Below, one piece after another: positions 32,493 through 43,195 of a stretch of 64,000 nt of DNA; the stretch's first letter is position 1, and each line of letters begins with the position of its first letter. Below the pieces are notes generated by a model. It ran no database searches. It saw only the letters and a list, made by a program, of their open reading frames with translations, and was not told where the DNA came from. This DNA comes from Apodospora peruviana (Eukaryota > Ascomycota > Sordariomycetes > Sordariales > Lasiosphaeriaceae), in assembly GCA_033439685.1 (NCBI GenBank), contig JAUEDM010000001.1:8060001-8124000 (forward strand), written 5' to 3'. A program made the position numbers and the translations under genes.

Positions 32493-34050
32493 TCCTGAGC
32501 GAACTGGAAAAATGAGAATGTTATAGCTGCTTTGGTCAGCGATCAGGAATCTGTCTGAGAAAAGGAAAGGAAGAGTTTGATTGCGAATTTTGTTGTCATT
32601 CAGGGGGGCTTTGTTTTCTTTTCGCTGTTTTGGTTTCCATGTGAAGGAAGGTGGCTGGGCTACATAAAACAAAACATAATTCTCCTTTTTTTTGGAACAG
32701 AAACACTTTACATACCTACTTACCTAATTTACGAGGCACGAGAATAATCAACTAAAAGATTTGCTGTTCGATATATTTATATATGAACGGTCTCGTCGGT
32801 GCTACGAATTTTGAACAAATCTTTTGCACGTGTCGATTCTCCCGAGACCTACTTAACACGGGTATCCTCGCCAGTGCAGTGGTGACTGGAGTAAGCGAGG
32901 TAGGTAGGTAATTCCTTGGGGCTGCAGTATTTTTGCAAGACTCAGCCAGCGAATTCAATGGTACCTCGTGCGGCGAAAACAACGCGTTTATTACTGACTA
33001 AAAGGTAGACTATCTACAAGAATACAACGTCATAGAGCCACGAAATCAGGCCAACACGCTGCCTACCCACCTGACGGGTAGACATCTTCACGATCCCCTG
33101 TTGTCAGACCCGACAAGTACTAGACATCTGCTTCATGAAAGTCCAAGAAGAAAGGAAAGAGGAACGATGAGAGAAGAGAAACAGTGAGTCAAAAGAAAAG
33201 GAAAGAGGAGTCCTAAGATGATAGCCACCGAGTGATTGTCTGGCGGCCTAGCAGGTACGGATGTTCTCTTCCACCCTCAGGTCTGGGAGGTCGACCGATA
33301 TCCTCTAGACCCAACGGCGCGCGATATCGACTGATATTTGGTGGACGAGTGGACTCCTAGGTCTCTGGCAAGATACCGCTGGCGATAACCGAGTCGTAAC
33401 GATCATAGCTCGCCCCTGTCCAAGGATCTCTGCCTCGGTCGGTATTGGGAAGGAGATTCGTAAGGCGTGAACTCCTATCGGGAGTTAGAGTTTAAGGTCC
33501 ACTGTAAAAGCCACTTCGTTAAATACCTTAGTGTTACCAATCTGCTACAGGGGTTAAGAGCTGCCGACAGGTGGCGACAGTTGCCTGGCTGACCCAGGCG
33601 ACCTAGTGGTCGGGTCGTCTAGATTACTTTCTATTAGGCGAAGTTAACCTAGGCGACCTAATGTCTGGGTTTTATAAGTTACTTTTCATTAATTATAATA
33701 TTTTGTAACAACCTGTGTATTGGTGTCCTTGACAACACAAGGACCACAAGAGTGTCTGTTGCTCCACAGAGCCACGAGGGGGTTAGGTCTTAGGTAGGGG
33801 GTAATTACAAAGAGTATCGGTTCCTAAGAACACACAAGATGCGCAGTTGACACAACAACTATTGCCAAAGTACTTGTACTGATTACTACCGTAATAAATC
33901 TTCTATGAGAGTGAACATGGACGACTCGCATGCCTGATTGAGATAGTAATTTACAACTATGAAATAAATCCTTGTACAAATAACCTTGAAATAACATTTT
34001 CAATGAGAGTGAGCTGCCATCCTACTGTTTGCGGGCTATAACACGGACAT
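32493..34050. other. Intergenic 1.6 kb, AT-rich toward its right end
   Basis: No gene is seen. It contains a diverged 55-bp tandem duplication near 33596-33700 and AT-rich DNA from about 33640 to 34000, which suggests decayed repeat sequence. Confidence 0.5.
33596..33691. repeat. Diverged 55-bp tandem repeat
   Basis: Two units begin AGGCGACCTA at 33596 and 33651 and both end in ATTACTTTCTATTA-like sequence. The second copy differs from the first largely by changes toward A/T, as in RIP-type decay. It may be a remnant of a larger repeat. Confidence 0.5.
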
Positions 34051-36024
34051 TCACGGCTCAGTGCCATCCATCTGGACATCAACCGTCGGCACGCGCCCGC
34101 GCCTGTCACTATCCGGCACCATGACGCAGTTGGGTGTAGCCGGCGGGGTCAGGGGTTTGTTTTGATCTGATCTTGGCGTGTCCAGCCCGGCAAGCCCGGC
34201 ATTTGCCAGGCTTTCGTTGATTACGTCGATGTGATCGAGCAAATGGCTTTGGAAAGGATCCCAAAGCCCGGCACGCTCGGCTAATAAGCCAGACGCAGTA
34301 ATGATCAGTTCGTTGAGGTTCAGATGAAAAGAAGCAACGGTGAGAAACAAAGACGAGAAGAACTTACGCCTAATGTCAGGATGCTCCTCCATCGCCCATT
34401 TAGTCAGCGCAATGTGGGACGACACGTGGAACATGAAGCCTGTGTTTTTGCCATGTGAGTAAGAGCCAAAGTCTCCCCGGATCCAGACGCACACAGGAAT
34501 CAAGAAACACTCAACAGGTGTAGGCACACTCACCAAGGTAATCCTTCCCCACCTTCAGGGGCTCATGTTCCGTCTTGCTGTCCCTCACATACGCCTCATA
34601 GCTCTCGCCATGGGGCATATAACCTTGCTCAAAACACAAGCCCCCCGCTTCCAACGGCCTCACGCTGCCCTTGTACTCCCCTTTAATTACGCCGCCAAGC
34701 TCTGTCGCCATAGTCCGATGATAATACGGGATCCGAACCGTATTCTGGGCGACCGCCCACTTCTCGCCAAAGACGCAAAAGTCCACCAGGCTCACGCCGG
34801 GCCACTTGCTCGGCGCGGTGAGCACGCAGTACGCGGTGGGGTCGAGCTGGTCGACGTTTGCCGTCAGGTGTCCGAACCGTGCCATGTCGTACCGGAAGGG
34901 GGCGTATCGGCCGTGCCAGGCGACGACGTCGAAGGGGGTGTGGGGCTGGTTGTAGGAGGACAGTTTGCCGGCCAGCTTGATGGTAATTTCCCATTCCATA
35001 TCATTGGCCTGAGAGCTGCCGTTGGTATCAAAGGTTGCGACGGGGTATTCGAAGTCACGGATGTGGGCGAGCCCGTTGGCACCTAGAACGCCCAGATCGG
35101 GGAGGGTATAATGCGTGCCGAAGATCTCGAGGACGTAGCCGACTGCTCCTGGTTCGATTTCGGCGGCTGGAAGGATGGAATCGTGTACGATGGAGACGGA
35201 GAAGCGGATGCCTGCTGGAACCACGATAATCATGCCCGGCTTGACGCGGAGGATGCCCAATTCCGTTTTGATGTCCAGCATACCGCGCTGCGGTACCATC
35301 AGGAAATCGCCATCGTGGTTGACGAGGGCTTGCCGGTGCATATCGGTGTTGAAGGCGTATTGGTGCACGGCCAGTCCCTCTTTTAGGGTTGAGTCGCCAT
35401 GTCCGCCAATTGTTTTCAACCCCTGGATGAACGTGATATTGCTCGTTCTCCCTGACTCGCTGGGCGTGGGGGTTGTTTTTTCAGGGGTATTTGTTGACAG
35501 TGGACCACAGGTATACCCAAGGGGCGTGAAGGATACATTCGAGTTTGTTGGAAGGAAGCACGCTTCAATCTATAAGTACGTAAACATAGCATTAGGAAGT
35601 CGAACAAACAGGGGTGGGCTGTGTGTTAACATATGCGCGTGTCGCTCACTTGGTGCGATGTTTGGACCGGCCCGACAGGCTTGTGTGCAGCTGCGGGCCG
35701 CTTCCGATACATCCATCTGCAGTATTAGACGTCAGACCGGCTTCATGGTCGAATTAGAGGGCATGCAGCCATCAAAGCCTCCTTCCTTTATGCAGGGAGC
35801 ACCTACACGTTTGAAACAGTTTCTCTAGACGATATAAACGACGTGCCGTTCAGATGCTCAGCAAATAGGCCGTATCGGGTCTTCTTTGGCAGGTTGGTCC
35901 CATTTGGGGGAAGAGCTCCGGCGATGGCCTCGGTGACATGATGGTTGCCGAAGCCGAGCTGGTACTTGTACGGATCGTCTTCGCTGGCGTCCTGGATAAA
36001 ACCGGTGGGAGGGGAGTGCCGCAT
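34051..36024 (-). CDS. Homogentisate 1,2-dioxygenase-like protein
   Basis: Five exons: 36024-35807, 35716-35650, 35569-34534, 34439-34368 and 34280-34051 (540 residues). The family cleaves the homogentisate ring in tyrosine/phenylalanine catabolism with Fe(II). The N-terminus DPYKYQLGFGNHH and GLFAEHLNGTSF is typical. The predicted iron ligands are present: H379 and E385 (YYHRTMATELGG) and H415 (MPHGES); H314 in VVAWHG matches the catalytic His. Removing intron 3 restores YLGFMFHVSSHIALTKW. Intron 4 (87 nt) is a stop-free multiple of three. The protein is longer than the usual ~450 residues because of a divergent insert around 100-145 and a hydrophilic C-terminal extension after residue 480. 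No maleylacetoacetate isomerase or fumarylacetoacetase gene is adjacent, so it may be a divergent paralogue acting on a related substrate. Confidence 0.88.
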
Positions 36025-36170
36025 TTCGCACCTCTTTGATTTAATACTTTCCTAGGTATGGTAGGGATGGTAGGCAAGAGAGGTCAGTGAGGTAAGATGT
36101 TGCGTTTCTTGGGTAGGAAGAGGATCAAGTATTAAGAGAAAGAAGCATGTCTCCCGAGTGAGTTCAGACG

Positions 36171-36788
36171 TCAGACGACGCTCCACAACGACAACGAACA
36201 ACCCATCAATGTTAAGGGGGGCAAACCCTCGTCTCTCGCGGTTTCAGATAGAATGAAATCAACTGTGGGGAGGATCTCTACCACATAAATCAATATGCCA
36301 AGACCTACAAACCAAGCCTCCCAAATGAGAAATGGCCTGATCGACGCCAACGAACTGTGGGTAGGACGAGGCGGATTCGGTGGCCCTTCTACTGGTTGCT
36401 GGGCTGACTGTATCCTCGGCGTTCTACTCCATGTCCTCGCCCGGCAAGGCAACATGCATGTGGAAAGTGGAAATCTGACGATGGCAAGGTCCACAGTGGC
36501 CCAACCGGATTCTGCAAGAGTCCGTCGAGATGCATGATGAGCGAGTCCCGCTGAATAAGGAATCCTCCAACTTCATGTTGGTTCCCGCGATATCGGGGTT
36601 GACGTAAATATGCCTTGGAAGCATGCAGATGGCCGTAAGTTGCTTCCAGACTCCAGAGCCCAAGTCATATCCAAATCAGGGACCAAACCGGACCAATATC
36701 TCGTCCCGTCGATACCCATCATTAATGCTGGTGGACACGCTGCGTTGTAAGCCGTGATTCCAGCGGTATACCACCAACTCTCGCACAT
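36171..36788 (-). pseudogene. Possible broken gene, unrecognised family
   Basis: An ATG at 36788 opens a coding-like stretch (WWYTAGITAYNA, MMGIDGTRYWSGLVPDLDM) that continues better in a second phase (VWKQLTAICMLPRHIYVNPD). A further frame nearby carries a hydrophobic segment, PFLIWEAWFVGLGILIYVV, ending at 36171. There is no room for an intron at the first switch, so either a frameshift or chance explains it. I do not recognise a family. Confidence 0.25.
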
Positions 36789-37380
36789 GTTGCCCTTCCT
36801 CAGAACCGAGGGTTGCGAACCGTGTAACCTACCGCGGCCAGAATCTGACTAGTGCAGTAAGAAGGGCGGAGGTGAGCTGAGAATCATCCAGATACTGTAT
36901 GAACCCGTCTGGTTGCCCCCCTTTCGGTGCTACCCCAGGGGCGGCAACCCGTCAAGAAAGTTGGAAAAAATGACTTCTCCACCGCCACTCGGAGTGGATG
37001 GTATGGGCTGCCCTACCTCGATGACCACCGGTTATTGAGGAAATCGAAATCGAAAGCCGCCGGCAAGGATTGCGGCCGCAATGGGTGTCTGTCAATATTC
37101 GGAACTGAAAAGCCATCAAGCAGGCAAGCAGCATGCCTGGCGAGCACACACACGACACGTGGTCCCAAGTCCCAAACTACCGGGTCGAAGGCGAGGTAGC
37201 CCTTCCGGGTTTTCTGTCTCACCGCAGTAATACTACCCGATCCCTCCATCTCGCATCATCGCCTTTTCCGGGAAAAGAAGGCTTAGTCTTTTCCCCCAAT
37301 CTGTGTGACCCTACGAGGTGCAAGCTAGCCTCTCTTAGCAAAGTGCAAGGGTTTGAATCCACTATTAGATCTAATTTATG

Positions 37381-37403
37381 CTGCTGCTGCTGCTGCTGCT
37401 GCT
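37381..37403 (+). repeat. (CTG)n microsatellite
   Basis: Nearly eight CTG units, followed by a CTCCTC tract, in intergenic DNA. Confidence 0.8.
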
Positions 37404-38513
37404 CCTCCTCTCAGAGGAGCGGAGAAAACGATAATTACAAGAAAAGAAGGGGAGAGGGTCAGCCAGCCAAACTAGCTATTATATTCTGCAAGAAAGAAAC
37501 AGGGTCGTTTCCCTTTTGCTCATCGCCGCTGTCCAACCAGACATTGACTTTTCTCCGGCCAGATAAACTGCCTCAACCCATACCGACGTAGCAATCGAAC
37601 TGGATTTGTATGTACGTTGCTGGCGCGGCAGGCAAGCAAGCAGTTCTAGGTGTAGTACAGTACCAACACACCGAAGAGAATGATGGAACGAACGGCTCCT
37701 CTCGATTGGGGAACCGTACTTTTGCTTTTATCTGACTTTAATTGCATCTGCCCAGGAGTCCGCAGCGAGGAGACCCTTGCATGCAGGTTTGGTGCATTGG
37801 CAGACGTTTCCTTTCCTTCTTTCCTTCCCTCTTCCCCCGTTTTGTTGTGTGTGAATGATTTACACCGGCTCCGAAAGGCTGCAACCCGAGAGGTCCAGTC
37901 TGTCATAGTTCCCCGGCGTCTCCCCCCATTCCTGTGTCCATGAAAGTCACAGTGCCTGCCTGCCCACAAGCCTCACCGCTTTCGTTCGTCCCGTGCCGTG
38001 CCGGATGAGCACGTTTTTCTGTCTGGGCGTGCGGAGGCTGACAGCATAGATGACTGAATGCTGCTAGGTTTATGACAAGTGTGCTGCCCCTGTCCGACAC
38101 ATACGTGGCTTTGCCCCTTTTCCGCCGCTTAGCAGACGTCCCTTGCCGGCACGGCAAACGCGTCTGATAGCTACTAACGTTGACGGAACTAGTTCTGCTT
38201 CCGGCTGTTCCCCAGACAGGCATGGTCGGAAAGAAAAATCTCGCAGTGGGGAGGAGGTGTAGCAGTGATTATCGGAGTCTTCTGTCACATCGTAGGTAAA
38301 GTTGTGTCATATTCTTTTCGTCTTGCCTGCCCCGGAAGATGGATGCCCAATTGCACATGAGCAAATCCAGACATGGCGTGATGCCGGCAGGCAGCGGCAG
38401 TAGAGCGCAGCATCGGTCCACCAGTGCATCAACAGTCTGGCGGACCTCCTGAAAAGGGAACAACGCGTTTATATACACACACTTACTCAACTCCTTACCA
38501 ACCGACCTATCGA

Positions 38514-38903
38514 CGGATGCTAGACAAATGTTCTCGAAGCGTATTGTAGCAATTCGGCCACAATAACTAGCTAAACTAACATATACGTCTTATTAGTAGA
38601 ATTTACCTCTCTTAGGGTTTAAAACCTTAGACTTAGAGAGTTACCTTGCTAGGTCTTCATATATATAAAACACCACCTTTTATTCTTAATTTATAACTTA
38701 AGTTTCATCTCCCTAAACGAATGCTAAACATGCTCAAAACCTACTAAGTTATAGTAGTTCGGACATAATTATTAGCCATATCAAGATATACGTCTTAGTA
38801 AAAATGAACATGAGCTTCGGTATAAGATATAAAGGTGTTTTCTTGTCCAGACCAGGACCTGGCAAGTTACGATATTGAGGATTTATATAAATTTAAATCC
38901 CGG
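38514..38903. repeat. AT-rich repeat, left arm, with internal ~203-bp tandem duplication
   Basis: The stretch 38645-38903 is, in reverse complement, similar to 42518-42755. Shared blocks include CCAGGTCCTGGTCTG, ACTAAGACG, TAGCATTCGT and GGATTTAAA in the same order. Within this arm the sequence from CGGATGCTAGAC (about 38517) recurs from CGAATGCTAAAC (about 38719), each followed at similar spacing by ATATACGTCTTA. Differences are mainly transitions toward A/T. Confidence 0.65.
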
Positions 38904-40987
38904 GAGAGGTGTACCATGCCTCACTATTCAAGCGTTGATTTTCTCTCCCAAAATTGCAAAAATGGCATTCTGTCCAAAATCGGCCGCCTCCTAGTCTCGT
39001 ACTCATCAAGCACAACCCGCTTCTTCACCGCAAACAAAGCACGTAGATTGTCCCGTCTCGACTTAGACAACTTCTCCGACTCGCAGAACTCAGGCGTCCT
39101 TTTGATCTTGGCCCATTCCCACCTCCTTCGCCACAAGCGGTCCTTTCCTCACGAATCCTTTGTCCTCGCCCTTACCCCTGCTAGGTCCTTCAGCTGGGCC
39201 CTGGCCGAGCTCCTCGTAAAATCGATAGCGTCGTGCTCGCGCTTCTCCTCTTCCCCGATGACGTCCAACCGCTACGATATCTCCGCCTTGAGTGCGAGCG
39301 TTCTTCGTTGACCGTAATTACGCGGCTCACGTTCTGCCTCTGCTCGCTGCGGTTGTCCGAGTTCCCGAGTTGGTGTCCGACGGCGCGGGTTCGAGCAGGT
39401 GGCAACTCATTCTCTCCCTCGTGTGTTACTCCTCCTCCAACCTCGTATGGTGGCGTCTTTGTCGAGTAATTATCTATTGTTGGTCTTCTTCTTCCTTCCT
39501 AGCAGACGTAAGCAAGTTGCTCGACGAACTGCAAGACAAACCGAGAGGATACCTACCTTAGGCAAGCGAAAAGGGTCAGTCGTTTGCTGCGCTTTGAGAT
39601 TATGATTGGTCGGTAGTAATAACAGTATGCGTCTGCTTGCGGCGGCCATGTGGAAGGCTTCTAGCCGATCGAGAGTTATATTGTTGTTCATGTCGAAGGG
39701 AAAGGCTGCTAGCTAGGTGTTTCAATACTGGGTGCCGTGACTTAGATCATATAGTGTTCAAGTCGGCGGAAGCTAAGAAACCTTAGTCTAGTAGTGCCTA
39801 AACAATATTAAACTCTTGCACCTGTGCCTTTCCATCTTCGATGTCCTGCATTGCTTCACCGTTCTGAAGGCCCAATATAAAACACGACTGAACAAACTTC
39901 CAGTGATCTTCAACCCTTCGCAAAATTACCGGCTGACTGTAACCGAGGAGCACAGCAACAACGTCGCCTTCGCAAACTCACGGCGACACCAACCCAATCA
40001 GCCCCCTTTCGGTCTTGAGCAGCTTATCGCCATACCGACACTCAACAAGTGCTCTTTTGAATTTATATCGTCCAATGTTCCAAACGCCCCTTTGCGTAAA
40101 GTCATGTTGGCCACTCAACGTATAAACTAGCGCCTGGTGTGCCGGTGAACGGTTCGAGGATCTCCTTGTCGGAGCGGCCATTTCTATTTTGGCCCATCCA
40201 TCGAAGGAAATGCGTAATGTAATCCGGGCCCTCCTCTTTACTGGTGATTGATGTCAACTCCTGCCCAAGCATGCTGGCGTCTAATCCACCTTCGTCAAGT
40301 GAGTACAGGAATGCTGCGGCCGTATCGAAGAATTGATCGCCATTGGTGAGGTCCAAACAACTCGCGGATGTCAAAAAGACCGCCTGCAGCCAAGTGATTC
40401 CTGTTTTGTAATATGCCGGCTCGTTACTGAAGCGGGCGGCGCCCTACACTAGTTCAGGATCCTGCTTGTAGGCCTCAAACTTTCCAATGGCCTGGATGGT
40501 ATCGCACACGATTCCCTTCGCTAATAGCGTTGTGGAGTCGTCCGAGAAGGTGAATTCTGGCAGTGAGTCTCCAGCGGCTCGACAAATCCGTTGTTCCGGG
40601 CGAAGTTCCCCCGGCTAGTGGCGGCAAGTCCAATCCGGAACCCGAGAGGGGAGGCCCATGTTTAACTGCCCGTCAAGGTCTGTGAGGCCGGCTTCACAGA
40701 GGAGGTATAGGTCTTGTTCTCGTTCCATCATGATGCGTGCCACTTGAGTGTATACAGTCTTGGCGGGTTTGGTGTAGCCAAGGGATTCGAAATCGGCCGC
40801 ATCTGATGCTAGACCCAGAAGCCCATAGACCTTATCTACAGACTTACTCGCGCGCCGCTGCCCAAACACCATCAACAGGGACTTAAGATCCAAACCGAGA
40901 AAAGACGATTTGGTACTGTTGTCGGTGGTGTACTCGCTCCACTGGTCAGTGCCCTCCTCGTAAGCACTCTTACTCCCACTTCTGTTT

Positions 40988-41053
40988 CTCTCATCCATGC
41001 CATTCTCCCCGTTCTCGCTTCTCTCATCCATGCCATTCTCCCCGTTCTCGCTT
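40988..41053. repeat. 33-bp direct duplication
   Basis: The block starting CTCTCATCCATGCC at 40988 is repeated at 41021. On the minus strand it encodes MDERSENGENG followed by a second MDER. It abuts the 16-bp minisatellite and probably arose by the same slippage. Confidence 0.8.
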
Positions 41054-41284
41054 CTCTCCCTTCTCGCTTCTCTCCCTTCTCGCTTCTCTCCCTTCTCGCT
41101 TCTCTCCCTTCTCGCTTCTCTCCCTTCTCGCTTCTCTCCCTTCTCGCTTCTCTCCCTTCTCGCTTCTCTCCCTTCTCGCTTCTCTCCCTTCTCGCTTCTC
41201 TCCCTTCTCGCTTCTCTCCCTTCTCGCTTCTCTCCCTTCTCGCTTCTCTCCCTTCTCGCTTCTCTCCCTTCTCGCTTCTTTCCC
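41045..41284. repeat. 16-bp minisatellite, 15 copies
   Basis: The unit TTCTCGCTTCTCTCCC repeats 15 times almost perfectly; the last copy has one C-to-T change. It lies inside the HET pseudogene. Because 16 is not a multiple of three, each gain or loss of one unit shifts the frame. Three units encode a 16-residue Arg/Glu/Lys period on the minus strand, and the tract contains no stop in that strand's long frame or in the plus-strand Ser/Leu frame. Confidence 0.95.
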
Positions 41285-42133
41285 TGTCACTACTGGAACT
41301 CCAATAATAACGGTCACCGGCGCTGTCCTTGGCAACCCCTCAGCTCTCCTCGTCCGTATCCCCCCACCCATAGTTGCTACCGGAGCTATCGCTCGTAGTC
41401 GACGAACTAGTTTCGCTGAAGACTGTGTTTTCGTTCACGTTGTCATTTGAGACGTCCTGTCTAAACGACAACAAACTTAAGGTCAAAACGCCTGCTTCAA
41501 TCGGGAAACCCACAGCGAGGGGATGGTACAATAACCTGAATAAATTGGCCCAGATCTCTCCCATGCCTTTCTCGTCAGCCCGCCTTTGCCCACATTGGTA
41601 GGTTACTCGGCTCGCAAGAATTACTTCCTGAACAACTCACAGGCGAGACCACCACTCTCGATTCATGAAGGCTTCCACGAGCAAGCCCCTCCTTTTTATT
41701 GTTTGCGCGTCAGAATCCGGGCCTTTGGCGACAGAGTCGACGCGGATCATATCCATGACCATATCGCTGTCGTCCCTCGCCTCTCCTAGCCAGACGATAA
41801 CTGACTCGGCTCCTCGGTAGATGTCGCCCATCAGCTGCGCCAGGCTGCTCTTTTCTGCCTCATCATCCTGGTTGATGCACACGGCGTCGACCCAGCAAAT
41901 CACAGGCTCTGAGTGGCCCTTATGTGCCGCAAACCCGAGGCAGGGTTGACGGTGACTTGGCGAGGACACCCATCCACGGTTATGCCGGTCGTGATGAAAG
42001 GATCGCCCCAGGCATACGACAAAGCCTGGAAGCTACCGTCGACTTCGTCGAGGTCGTCATTTGGGAGAAGCGTAAGAAGTCGGATCTCGCATGCTTCGTT
42101 GTTGAGAGGTTGGTAGAGTTGCGGGGGAGTCAT

Positions 42134-43195
42134 TCCGGTGAGCAGAAGGACATGTCCAGACTGCGATAACAATGTCGTCTGGAATGAAAATATGCTGACG
42201 AGATTTTGAAGAAATTTAAGGTCCGTTATGATCATATGTTGAGCATATTGGATGTCTTCTTTGGATAGAGGATGTTACTAACAGAGAAAAATAAAGTTGA
42301 GGTTGAATCCTCCACTTCCCCCTCCTCCTCTCCCCTCCTTCACCAAGTTGGTGAGACGCTCCACGACAGCGAGTGAGTGGGGTTTACGGGCGTAACATAG
42401 GACGAAAGGTGGATTGTGGAGTCCCTTAAGGCGTGGGAAAGCGCTATATGGGAGGACGAAGCCGATATATTTGAGCAAAGGCGCATGCACACATGGACTG
42501 CTTATATACCTCTGCCAGGATTTAAAACCTGAGTGAGTTAATTTACCAGGTCCTGGTCTGAGCGAGAAAATATCATTTTATATCTACTACCTAAGCTTAT
42601 AATTTATTTGACTAAGACGCATTTCTTGATCTGGTTGGTATACATGCCAGCTTTACTGTAATAGGTTTTAAAGATGTCTAGCATTCGTCTAGGGAAAGAA
42701 ATTCAGGTTAATATATTAAGATATCAAAGGTATTTTCATCCCGAGACCTTGACTTCAGTTTCATATATGACTACTCAGTCGTCTCCAGACTGAAAATACA
42801 AGCCGAAGCACATACCTGGGTCTGAACGGATTTCCAAACGCGAGTTCTCTAGCATTATAATGCTGCCACTGATTAAGCCAAGAGAGTGAAATAACTCGGG
42901 TTGAAAAAGTAGTCGAGGAAGTATCCGCAAAGGTATAGATAGACGTAAGTAATGATACCATGCTCGTCAACTTTGAAAGTTTCATGTATTCCTTGCCCTC
43001 TATATCTTTTAAACCCTCGTCACTACTCCCTCAAGTCGTACACCACGGTACAACCAACACATTCATACCCCCTTTCTGCCGATGTGGAGTACACACGGCT
43101 GGAGAGGCAGTATCTCAAATGAAAGAAGGAAAAATGCTGTTATGTACAGTTATTGCATAAAAATATCTGCCTCCCCCCGCCTTCTGTGCCCCCTT
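42134..43195. other. Spacer containing the right repeat arm
   Basis: No intact gene. It contains a purine/pyrimidine-rich tract near 42310-42345 and the AT-rich repeat arm. Confidence 0.5.
42518..42755. repeat. AT-rich repeat, right arm (inverted relative to 38645-38903)
   Basis: It matches the reverse complement of the left arm over about 230 bases with many substitutions: CCAGGTCCTGGTCTG at 42546, ACTAAGACG near 42611, TAGCATTCGTCTAGGGA near 42679. The HET pseudogene lies between the arms. It could be a terminal repeat of a dead element or two insertions of one repeat family. Confidence 0.65.

Larger units (their letters stand above)
36025..40101. other. 4 kb gene-poor region with fragments and repeats
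   Basis: No intact gene is recognised. It holds a possible broken ORF (36788-36171, minus), a CTG microsatellite, the left arm of the inverted repeat and a poorly supported minus-strand ORF group between 38924 and 39691. Confidence 0.5.
40102..42133 (-). pseudogene. HET-domain (heterokaryon incompatibility) pseudogene
   Basis: The minus strand encodes a recognisable HET protein in pieces. From the ATG at 42133: YEIRLL-like EIRLLTLLP, ALSYAWGDP and GLRHIRAT; then a one-base phase change near 41904; then PVICWVDAVCINQDD and VIVWLGEA. Next the conserved RLWVVQEV reads RL-stop-VVQEV (TGG to TGA). C-terminal parts follow: VDKVYGLLGLASDAA, LPSRVPDWT, and two in-frame TAG codons (after PDWTCRH and after DPELV) where CAG would restore Gln. 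A 15-copy 16-bp minisatellite and further phase changes interrupt the middle. HET proteins trigger cell death on fusion of unlike strains. This copy cannot make a full protein. C-to-T and G-to-A stops fit RIP, but this is inference. Confidence 0.8.

Noticed and set aside
37346..37362. GGGTTTGAATCC, resembling a tRNA B box
   Set aside because: The flanking bases do not form a T stem, and no A box or acceptor stem pairs at the required spacing.
41024..41371. Charged repeat protein (RERSEKGEKREGREAR pattern) and its plus-strand Ser/Leu counterpart
   Set aside because: Both are direct translations of the 16-bp minisatellite; by themselves they are not evidence for a gene.
42310..42345. CT-rich tract near the HET pseudogene as a second minisatellite
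   Set aside because: It is simply pyrimidine-rich, without a repeating unit.
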